A stretch of DNA of 7,413 nt from an uncultured Treponema sp. Its GTDB lineage: Bacteria > Spirochaetota > Spirochaetia > Treponematales > Treponemataceae. The notes below the pieces were generated by a model. The model did not search any database and had not been told where the DNA came from. It worked only from the letters and a program-made list of their open reading frames with translations. The stretch lies in assembly GCA_947165795.1 (NCBI GenBank), contig CAMVBP010000098.1, positions 1 to 7,413 on the forward strand, read 5' to 3'. Of this stretch, positions 1-6,446 are shown in pieces; within the stretch, counting starts at the first letter, position 1; every line of letters begins with the position of its first letter. A program made the translations under genes and the position numbers.

Positions 1-187
1 CTGCATAAATGTAAGCAAGCCTGTCAAAGAAAAGCAGGAACGTTGCTATAATCTCCATGCCTATTAAAATCCATTTACGTTTTTTTGAAAGGAATTTTGT
101 AAGCAGAAGCATAACCGACATTATTGCGCAGATTGCACATAAGCAGAGCATAATATTCATCTGATGATCTCGAATGAAGCTAAACAT
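1..187 (-). CDS. N-terminal part of an integral membrane protein, cut by the left edge
   Basis: An open frame starts with ATG at 185-187 and stays open for 62 codons to the window edge. It is too short for simple ORF callers but well supported. The peptide begins MFSFIRDHQMNIML and shows two hydrophobic stretches, about residues 10-32 and 39-62. A basic loop (KFLSKKRKW) between them fits a cytoplasmic loop of a polytopic inner-membrane protein. The start overlaps the stop of the large sensor gene by 8 bases (ATGTTTAG), and a good Shine-Dalgarno sequence lies inside that upstream gene, so the two are probably translationally coupled. The catalytic or output domain lies outside the window. The N-terminus reminds me of membrane-anchored GGDEF, EAL or similar signalling proteins of gut and oral Treponema. 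That is memory-based inference, so I give no function. Confidence is high that this is a gene and low on its role. Confidence 0.8.
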   Translation of the reverse strand, partial: MFSFIRDHQMNIMLCLCAICAIMSVMLLLTKFLSKKRKWILIGMEIIATFLLFFDRLAYIYA

Positions 188-3100
188 TTTCTGCCACCTC
201 GCCTTCATTTAATTTTTCAAGTTTTTCTTTAAATGCCGTATATTCATTCAAAAGTTTTTCTGTATTTGCGGCAATAAAAATTTTATCATCATGCTTAAAG
301 GCATCTTCCATTTTTGAAGTAAATTCATAAAGAGAAGTTGCGCCAATAATTTTTGCAGAATTTCTGATTATTCCGTTTCTTACGCGGTAAGCAGAAAAAT
401 CACCGCTCTTATATACTTTATCAACAATCTGAACGTTGTCGTCTATTGTGTCCAGGAACAGCCTTAATCCAAAAAGGAAGGTTGCTATACCGTTTGAATT
501 TTTAACTCCTTCCATAACCGAAAGGCCTTCTACATCATAAAGCCACTTTAGATTTTTTGGAAATTCTTTGATTTCTTCTATTACAAAATTGTTATCCGGA
601 ATCATCATCATTTCTTCCGGCAGATGACGCATAATGGTTCTTTCCAAAAGTTCATAATCTACAGGAGTTGTAAGAATTCCGGTGTAGCCCTTTGCCTTGT
701 AATATTTTTCATCAAAAGAAGTTCCTTCAGTTAATATATAAACTGCAAGCTTTGGATCTATTACACGGATTGAAGAAATCATTTCATCAATTTTTTCTTC
801 GCTGTTTTCAAAAAGCAGCTGATCAATAAATGCAACATTAAAAGAGTTACCGCGGATTTTATCAATAAATTCCTGACTGCTGTTTGCTCTTGTTATAAAT
901 ACTTTTGTCGCTTTTAAAAGATTATCGAGAAGACTAAGATTAACAAGGTCTTCGCTTGCAACAAGAATATCTGCATCCGGCGCAACAAACTGAGGAATGT
1001 AAGGTCCTCTGGTGATAATGCTTTCGTGCTCTGAGAAAACTCCTATAGGAGCAGGATTTATGATTTTCTGATTTAATGTAAAAATAAATTCCGAGCCTTT
1101 TCCTACTTCACTTTTGCAGACAAGAACGCCCCCCATTAACTCTGCAAATCTTCTTGAAATATCAAGTCCAAGTCCAGTTTTCAGATGGAACTCTCTTGCA
1201 TCTTTTTCAAATGCACTATAGGCATCAAAAATTGTTTCCATAACTTCAGGCTTCATTCCGTTTCCGGAATCTTTTACCCGAATACATAAATCGCAATGAT
1301 CATTTACGCGGCTTTCCATTGTAATAGATAATTCAAAGCCGCCCTCTTCTGTATATTTAACTGCATTGGAAAGAATGTTCATTAAAATCTGCCTGATTTT
1401 TCCAACGTCTCCGTAAAGGCGGCTCGGAAGCATCTGGTCAATATAAATGTCAAATTTAAGTTCTTTTTCCGTACTTTTCTGACGGATCGGGAAAACAATT
1501 GAACGTAGAATTTCCTGAACATCATATTCTGTTTCTGAAAGCGAAACAGTTCCCGATTCAATTTTTGTCATTTCCAGAAGATCATTTATAAGCGTAAGCA
1601 GAGACTCTGTTGCCGTATGAATACTCATTCCATAATTGATCATGGAAAGAAAATAATTCTTAGGAACATTTCTGGCATCTTCCCTTATAATCATTTCGTC
1701 CATGCACATTATAGTATTTAACGGCGTTATGATTTCCTTAGACATATTGGAAAGGAATCGAGATTTAGTTGAATTAGCACGTTCTGCATCTTCTTTAGCC
1801 GTCTGCAGCTGTCTGTACTGATTCAAAATAACTGTTGATTTTAAAACACGCCAGACTATAAAGCCTGCCGCAATAATAAGAAGCGAAATTACAATGAACT
1901 TAAATTCCATAAGTTCTGTAAGCCGGAATCTTTTTATAATAGAGAAAGTATTATCAATAAGAACTTCCTCTTTACTCTGACTTAAAACCTGAATATGAAA
2001 AGTATAATATCCGTATGAAAGATTTGTATATTCAAGAGAAGAAAGTTCATTTCTGTTTACAGTAATTCCTTCATCTTTTGCTCCTTCAAGAAAAACACGC
2101 ACAGGAGGATTTGTCATGGAATAATCCATTACAGATGCAGTTATTTTTATACGTTCATCAGAAGCAGGAATAATATAGTTACCGTTTTCGGTCGGCAGGA
2201 TTTTCTGACTTCCGCAGTAAACTGAATTCAATGCTGTTTTAATCTGAATCTTTGGTTCAAAATAATTATTTATGTTTACTAAGGAAACGCCTTCCCTGCA
2301 GCAAATATACAGGTTTCCATTTTCATCAAGAGCACTGTAAGAATTGCTTGTAACAGAACTTGGAAGCCCGTTGGCAACTGTGTACAAGCGGTAATCCTGA
2401 ACTTCATCCGAAAGAAGCGACTTTGCATCTACTGTATAAATTCCGCTGGAAGCAAGAACCCAAAGTTCATTATTACTATTGAGATATAAATCATAATTAT
2501 TGTTGTACGGGAAAGAATCTATTTTTTTAACTTTTCCATCTTTTATATATTGAATTGAATTCGAAGTTACAAGCCAGGTTACATTATTCTTTTTATCTTC
2601 CTTAATGCGCATTACAACATCGCTTGTAAGTCCTTCATCGCGCCCGCATCGTTGAATCTCTGAACCGGAAATTATATATATTCCGTCGCCATCTGTACCA
2701 AGATAAATTTTTCCGTCTTCACATTCTTCTACAGAAAGGAAAACAGTATTTTTAATTATTTCATTTTTTCCTATTGATTTAATAACCTTCTGATTTTTGA
2801 TTATAGAAAAGCCATCGTTTGTTCCGCAAAGAATTGAATTATCTTTTGCAATTTTTACAACGCGGATTTTGTTATCGGCCATTCCGTCTTTTGTTGTAAA
2901 GGAAGTAATTTTTCCATCCGGCGACTGGCAGACAAGACCTTTGCCGTTTGTATAAGTTCCTATCCAGATATTATTATCGTTATCTGTTGTAATACATCTG
3001 ATTCGTGAATCTTCTATAAAATCTGTAAGCTTATTTTTTACAGGCTGATTATTTTTATCTAAAATTATTAACCCGTTTTCTGTTCCAATATACAAACAAT

Positions 3101-4184
3101 CATTATAAAGACATGTCGCATTTACGGTTGATTTGGGCAGTTTAGCTTCACTGGTAATATTTACAAAATTGTTTGCGACAATTTTCATTACACCCTGAGT
3201 AGACGAACAGACCCAAATATTTCCCTGATAATCAGAAGTCAGCATTTCTATTGAACCGTTCATTGCAAGGTTAGAAACAATATTCAATTTATTGTCTTTA
3301 TCCAGATAACCAATCTGATTCCTTGAACAAATCCAGATTCTAAAACAATCATACGAAATCCACTGTACAGTTTTAATTGGAGAAATATCTATCTTTTGAA
3401 GTTCAGAACTTTTCTTTCCAAAATCTCCGTAATAGATTGTTCCGCCTTCACAGCATAAATAAACTTTTCCTGTATTTATCGGATCGGCAAGAATTGAAGT
3501 TATTTTATCCATGCCAAGTTCAGCACTTGTATAAACCTCAGACACTTCTTTGTTAGTTACGGCAAACACAATTCCATTTGTTGTCTGTCCGTATACTTTG
3601 CCGGAAGAATCTGATTCAAGTTTTAAAATTCTTTCTTTATCTATTGCCGGATTAGGAACTCTGTATAAAAGTCCGTTTTCCCTGACTAAGGCAAGACCTG
3701 TTGTTGTCGCAATATAAATATTTCCTTCTTTGTCTTCTGCAAAATTTCTTATTGAAGAAGAAGGAAGTCCGTCTTTGTAGGTATACTGGCGGATGTTATG
3801 ACCATCCAGAACTGCAACTCCGTTATCATTTGTTCCAACCCAAATACGATGTTTCGAATCTTCAAAAAAAGCGCGGGCACTTGTAAGTCCGTTTGCCGTA
3901 GGAAGCCGTTCAAAAATATTTCCGTCGTAACGGATTATTCCGCTGTATCCGCCAATCCAGACATGACCGTCTTTAGAACCTAAAATATAATTTGCATCCG
4001 AAGTAGGAAGTCCGTTTGTTGCATCATAAATTACGCTTGTATAGCCTACGTCGGGCAGCTGTTTTGTTACGGCATAACCGCCGCCTTCTGCAGAAACAGT
4101 CTGCAATAAGATAATAAAAAAAGAAATGAATAAAATATATTTAATGCGGCTGGTATGAAATTTAAGTTGCAAAATTTCCTCCAT
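180..4184 (-). CDS. Propeller-type hybrid histidine-kinase-like sensor with degenerate phosphorelay residues
   Basis: This is a 1334-residue predicted inner-membrane sensor. Residues 1-32 form a signal peptide or anchor (basic n-region, hydrophobic 16-30, then SAEGG). Residues 50-640 hold 14 Reg_prop-like blade motifs, and 645-750 a Y_Y_Y-like domain (YTNLSYGYYTFHIQVL). A membrane helix at 760-780 and a short coiled coil at 785-806 follow. HisKA (805-880), HATPase (920-1040), receiver-like (1070-1190) and Hpt-like (1210-1325) regions complete the layout of a hybrid two-component sensor. The H-box reads FLSNMSKEIITPL, with Lys816 where the phosphoacceptor histidine belongs. The ATP site looks intact: N936/N940, DSGNG at 972-976, GLGL at 1004-1007. 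The receiver keeps Asp1121 but has SED for the acidic pair and Thr1173 for the conserved lysine. In the Hpt helix Gly1271 replaces histidine. The frame has no stop or frameshift, so it is probably a maintained pseudo-kinase, not a decaying gene. It overlaps the genes on both sides. The ligand is unknown; related Bacteroides sensors bind oligosaccharides. The true start may be TTG at 4172. Confidence 0.9.
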   Translation of the reverse strand: MEEILQLKFHTSRIKYILFISFFIILLQTVSAEGGGYAVTKQLPDVGYTSVIYDATNGLPTSDANYILGSKDGHVWIGGYSGIIRYDGNIFERLPTANGLTSARAFFEDSKHRIWVGTNDNGVAVLDGHNIRQYTYKDGLPSSSIRNFAEDKEGNIYIATTTGLALVRENGLLYRVPNPAIDKERILKLESDSSGKVYGQTTNGIVFAVTNKEVSEVYTSAELGMDKITSILADPINTGKVYLCCEGGTIYYGDFGKKSSELQKIDISPIKTVQWISYDCFRIWICSRNQIGYLDKDNKLNIVSNLAMNGSIEMLTSDYQGNIWVCSSTQGVMKIVANNFVNITSEAKLPKSTVNATCLYNDCLYIGTENGLIILDKNNQPVKNKLTDFIEDSRIRCITTDNDNNIWIGTYTNGKGLVCQSPDGKITSFTTKDGMADNKIRVVKIAKDNSILCGTNDGFSIIKNQKVIKSIGKNEIIKNTVFLSVEECEDGKIYLGTDGDGIYIISGSEIQRCGRDEGLTSDVVMRIKEDKKNNVTWLVTSNSIQYIKDGKVKKIDSFPYNNNYDLYLNSNNELWVLASSGIYTVDAKSLLSDEVQDYRLYTVANGLPSSVTSNSYSALDENGNLYICCREGVSLVNINNYFEPKIQIKTALNSVYCGSQKILPTENGNYIIPASDERIKITASVMDYSMTNPPVRVFLEGAKDEGITVNRNELSSLEYTNLSYGYYTFHIQVLSQSKEEVLIDNTFSIIKRFRLTELMEFKFIVISLLIIAAGFIVWRVLKSTVILNQYRQLQTAKEDAERANSTKSRFLSNMSKEIITPLNTIMCMDEMIIREDARNVPKNYFLSMINYGMSIHTATESLLTLINDLLEMTKIESGTVSLSETEYDVQEILRSIVFPIRQKSTEKELKFDIYIDQMLPSRLYGDVGKIRQILMNILSNAVKYTEEGGFELSITMESRVNDHCDLCIRVKDSGNGMKPEVMETIFDAYSAFEKDAREFHLKTGLGLDISRRFAELMGGVLVCKSEVGKGSEFIFTLNQKIINPAPIGVFSEHESIITRGPYIPQFVAPDADILVASEDLVNLSLLDNLLKATKVFITRANSSQEFIDKIRGNSFNVAFIDQLLFENSEEKIDEMISSIRVIDPKLAVYILTEGTSFDEKYYKAKGYTGILTTPVDYELLERTIMRHLPEEMMMIPDNNFVIEEIKEFPKNLKWLYDVEGLSVMEGVKNSNGIATFLFGLRLFLDTIDDNVQIVDKVYKSGDFSAYRVRNGIIRNSAKIIGATSLYEFTSKMEDAFKHDDKIFIAANTEKLLNEYTAFKEKLEKLNEGEVAENV
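195..200 (-). promoter_or_regulatory. Ribosome binding site for the left-edge membrane protein
   Basis: On the minus strand GAGGTG lies 7 bases before the ATG at 187, inside the last codons of the upstream sensor gene. It closely matches the anti-Shine-Dalgarno complement. It decides the start of the downstream gene and supports re-initiation by ribosomes finishing the sensor gene. Confidence 0.7.
2265..4037 (-). repeat. Fourteen propeller blade repeats within the sensor gene
   Basis: Residues 50-640 contain 14 recurrences of a blade pattern: a hydrophobic residue, an aromatic or similar residue, then a short strand, a turn often containing glycine, and a second hydrophobic strand. Examples are VWIGGYSGIIRYDG (75-88), IWVGTNDNGVAVLDG (114-128), IWIGTYTNGKGLVC (406-419), IYLGTDGDGIYIIS (493-506) and LYICCREGVSLVN (625-637). 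Between blades the linker NGLPTS, NGLTSA, DGLPSS or EGLTSD recurs. Fourteen blades fit two seven-bladed propellers, the layout known for the periplasmic part of Bacteroides hybrid two-component sensors. Several blades (for example 538-548 and 574-586) are weak matches, so the count is by eye. Confidence 0.7.
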
Positions 4185-6309
4185 GATATTTTTTCAAAAC
4201 CATTTTTACTTCTGAAAGAGAGTCCATAAAAACTTCTACACATTTAGGATCAAACTGAGTTCCGCTTCCTTCCTGTAAAATTGCAAGCGCTTTTTCCAGC
4301 GGGAAAGCCGGCTTATAAACTCGCGGAGAAGCAAGCGCATCAAATACATCTGCAACTGCCATTATTCTGGCAGAAAGTGGAATTACTTCGCCGTGTAAAC
4401 CTTCAGGATAACCTTTACCGTCCCAACGTTCATGATGATATGCGGCCATGTTTCGGGCTTCCTTAAGATAGCTTTCTCCCTGAACTGTCGAAATTACTTT
4501 TTCAAGAATTTCTTTACCGGCAGTTGTGTGGGTTTTCATAATTGCAAATTCTTCGTCGGTAAGCTTTCCCGGTTTATTCAAAATGGTATCCGAAATATTA
4601 ATTTTTCCAACATCGTGAAGCGGCGCAGAACGCACAACATCCGAAATAAACTTTGGAGAAATTTTCTGCGGATAGTATCCTTTTTTCTTTAACCCTTCCA
4701 CAATTATCTTTACATATGCCGAAGTTTTTTGAACATGGGCACCTGTATCTGAATCGCGGTTTTCTACCATGTCGGCCATTGTAATAATAAGACCATCCTG
4801 CATTGTTACCGTTGAATCAGAAAGCCTGCGGATATTTCGAATCTGCTCAGTCTGATTAAGAGTCATATGACAGATTGCATCATAAAGCTTTTGAATTTCA
4901 TCTCCGCTTTTTATATTGAGGGAACGGATTAACCTTACATTATCCTCAAGCTTTTCCTGGTCCTCTGAAGAATCAGAAAAATGATCAATACAGGCAGCAA
5001 CCGCACTGATTGGATAAGACATGTTATTTCCGATTGTCCAGATTGTATAGGCAATAATAACAATAAAAAATCCTGACATAATTAAAAGAACTTTCAGAAT
5101 AAATCTTCCCATATAACCGGCAACATATCTCATTGCAACATCGGCACCAACGTAACAGACTGTTTTTCCTTCGCTATTTAAAACCGGCTGATAAACTGTA
5201 AGCAGCCAGCCCAAAATATTATCTGACTCTACGGGATCAATTTCTTTTCCTTCAAAAAGAAGCGGAAGATACTTTTCAAATTCATTGTCAAAAGGAACAA
5301 GCTCTCCCGGAGAATATGGATTTTCCAGATCTGTATCTAGAATAAAACGACAGCCGTTTTCTTCTATTTTAAGAACATACAGATAAGAAACATCATCATT
5401 AAAATTCAGAATCTTTGAAAGAATATCTAATGTTTCTTTATAACCCGGGGCATCCATTCCATATTTTATAAAATCATCTATCTTAGAAGCATCTATACAT
5501 TCAGCGGCAAACTTTACACAGTTCTTTGCATTGCGGGTTTTCTCCTTCTTGGTATTATCAAAATAAAGACGGAGAGAAATTGCACCTGTAAGCGATACTA
5601 AAATTACTGAGCTTATAATAAAAGTAAGCGTAATTTTTTTATGAAGCGGATGCTTTAAGTTCCTGTGATTTTCATTAATATACTGACGTACTGTATCTGT
5701 AATTAAACGACGGTTTCCTGTTTCATCAAATAAACTTAAAAATGATTTTGGAACACATGTAAGCAAAAGCATTACAATAATACAGATGGAACCCTTTTCC
5801 AGAAAATAAAAAACAAGATTTGTAATACCGAATGAAAGCAGATAGGGCGTTGCTGATGCCGAAGAAAAATCCATGGCATTTTTAGCTATAAGCGAAACAT
5901 CATTTTTTCCATAGAGTATATACTGAAGAATCGAAACTGCTGCTGCAGAAATAAATGTTGTTACTAACGCATGTAAAAATGCTCTGTTAAATTTCCTAAA
6001 TTTCTGATTTCTTACAAAGAATACTGTAATAACAGCTATAAACGCATTTATAAATGAAAGATAAATTGCGGGCCAATAAAAGAATGAACAAATTACACTT
6101 GTTATAACAGAGGTACAGATTGCAGGAAAAAGAAGGCCTGTCAGTGCGGCAACAATTACCGTTCCTATTGTATCAAAATATAAAGGAAGCCCCAGCTTAT
6201 ACATTATAAATGAAAAAAGAACATTTATAATAACAGCACAAACAGAAAGGTTTATGCGGTAAAAACGTGCACTGAATTTTTTGTTGTTTGTTTTATCTTG
6301 AGTTTTCAA
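4162..6309 (-). CDS. Membrane-bound HD-GYP phosphodiesterase with ECF-S-like and sensor domains
   Basis: This 715-residue protein is predicted to hydrolyse cyclic di-GMP on the cytoplasmic face of the inner membrane. The N-terminus has about six hydrophobic segments (20-38, 45-66, 67-100, 110-133, 153-170, 172-186). The LGLPLYFDTIGTVIVAALTG stretch resembles ECF transporter S-components. A helix at 227-247, a periplasmic Cache-like region (250-398, with YSPGELVPF and TVYQPVLNSEGKTVCYVGAD), a helix at 402-425 and a HAMP-like linker (426-490) follow. The HD-GYP domain (about 500-700) carries the expected metal and signature residues: ENRDSDTGAH (516-525), HD at 565-566, H594, HHE at 625-627, GKGYP at 631-635 and D654. 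The enzyme therefore looks active. It starts at TTG with a good Shine-Dalgarno site, and the next in-frame Met is residue 36, inside the membrane segment. It overlaps the sensor gene downstream, so the two are probably one operon. The substrate is inferred from the family, and a different cyclic dinucleotide cannot be excluded. Confidence 0.93.
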   Translation of the reverse strand: MKTQDKTNNKKFSARFYRINLSVCAVIINVLFSFIMYKLGLPLYFDTIGTVIVAALTGLLFPAICTSVITSVICSFFYWPAIYLSFINAFIAVITVFFVRNQKFRKFNRAFLHALVTTFISAAAVSILQYILYGKNDVSLIAKNAMDFSSASATPYLLSFGITNLVFYFLEKGSICIIVMLLLTCVPKSFLSLFDETGNRRLITDTVRQYINENHRNLKHPLHKKITLTFIISSVILVSLTGAISLRLYFDNTKKEKTRNAKNCVKFAAECIDASKIDDFIKYGMDAPGYKETLDILSKILNFNDDVSYLYVLKIEENGCRFILDTDLENPYSPGELVPFDNEFEKYLPLLFEGKEIDPVESDNILGWLLTVYQPVLNSEGKTVCYVGADVAMRYVAGYMGRFILKVLLIMSGFFIVIIAYTIWTIGNNMSYPISAVAACIDHFSDSSEDQEKLEDNVRLIRSLNIKSGDEIQKLYDAICHMTLNQTEQIRNIRRLSDSTVTMQDGLIITMADMVENRDSDTGAHVQKTSAYVKIIVEGLKKKGYYPQKISPKFISDVVRSAPLHDVGKINISDTILNKPGKLTDEEFAIMKTHTTAGKEILEKVISTVQGESYLKEARNMAAYHHERWDGKGYPEGLHGEVIPLSARIMAVADVFDALASPRVYKPAFPLEKALAILQEGSGTQFDPKCVEVFMDSLSEVKMVLKKYHGGNFAT
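4170..4182 (-). promoter_or_regulatory. Shine-Dalgarno sequence and alternative TTG start for the sensor gene
   Basis: The apparent ATG start (4182-4184) has only an A/T-rich, poor ribosome site ahead of it (GTTTTGAAAAAATATC). Its own bases form part of ATGGAGGAAATTTTG. There GGAGG (4178-4182) is a near-perfect Shine-Dalgarno sequence, spaced 5 bases from an in-frame TTG (4170-4172, codon 5). Starting at TTG would remove MEEI and leave a more typical signal peptide with a basic n-region (QLKFHTSRIK). It would also shorten the overlap with the HD-GYP gene from 23 to 11 bases. The upstream gene starts at TTG too, so TTG initiation is plausible here. This is inference from sequence only. Confidence 0.6.
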
Positions 6310-6314
6310 ATAAT

Positions 6315-6320
6315 TCCTCT
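6315..6320 (-). promoter_or_regulatory. Ribosome binding site fixing the TTG start of the HD-GYP gene
   Basis: AGAGGA on the minus strand lies 5 bases before the TTG at 6307-6309. No ATG or GTG with a comparable site is seen nearby, so this element decides the start codon. Confidence 0.7.
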
Positions 6321-6333
6321 TAGTAACCCTATA

Positions 6334-6362
6334 ATTATACTACCACTATTTAAAAACTACAA
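6334..6362 (-). promoter_or_regulatory. Candidate sigma-70-type promoter for the signalling operon
   Basis: On the minus strand a perfect TATAAT occupies 6339-6334. A -35-like TTGTAG (6362-6357) lies exactly 17 bases upstream; it matches TTGACA only at the TTG. Transcription would start near 6327, leaving a short leader of about 20 bases before the HD-GYP start. The position right behind the pgi terminator fits a promoter that gives the operon its own control. The -10 box is strong and the -35 box weak, which may mean an activator is needed. No operator repeat was recognised. Confidence 0.6.
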
Positions 6363-6369
6363 AATATTA

Positions 6370-6415
6370 AATTACAGCCGGCAATAAATGTAAAATGTTA
6401 CTGCCGGCTGTAATT
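6370..6415 (-). terminator. Rho-independent terminator after pgi
   Basis: A perfect 14-base-pair inverted repeat (arms 6370-6383 and 6402-6415) has the GC-rich core CAGCCGGC and an 18-base loop. Read on the minus strand it is followed by an interrupted U-rich tract (TTAATATTTTG). It begins about 30 bases after the pgi stop codon, the usual place for a terminator. The plus strand also shows a T-rich tail (6414-6420), so it could work in both directions, though no plus-strand gene is seen here. The large loop and broken T-tract make it less ideal than a textbook case. Confidence 0.8.
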
Positions 6416-6446
6416 ATTTTAAGAATTGATAAATTTCTGTGATTTA

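Noticed and set aside
180..4184. The large sensor as a pseudogene
   Set aside because: Despite missing phosphate-carrying residues, 1334 codons are open without a frameshift, the domains are complete, the ATP site is kept and both ends are neatly overlapped with neighbours. A maintained pseudo-enzyme fits better than decay.
3701..4692. Plus-strand open frames at 3701-3886, 3798-3983, 4281-4466 and 4432-4692
   Set aside because: They lie opposite well-supported minus-strand genes, have low-complexity or unfamiliar sequence and no convincing ribosome sites. They are antisense shadows.
6425..6446. Small A/T-rich inverted repeat (ATAAAT...ATTTAT) just after the pgi stop
   Set aside because: Only about six A-T pairs; it is expected by chance in such sequence and much weaker than the 6370-6415 stem.
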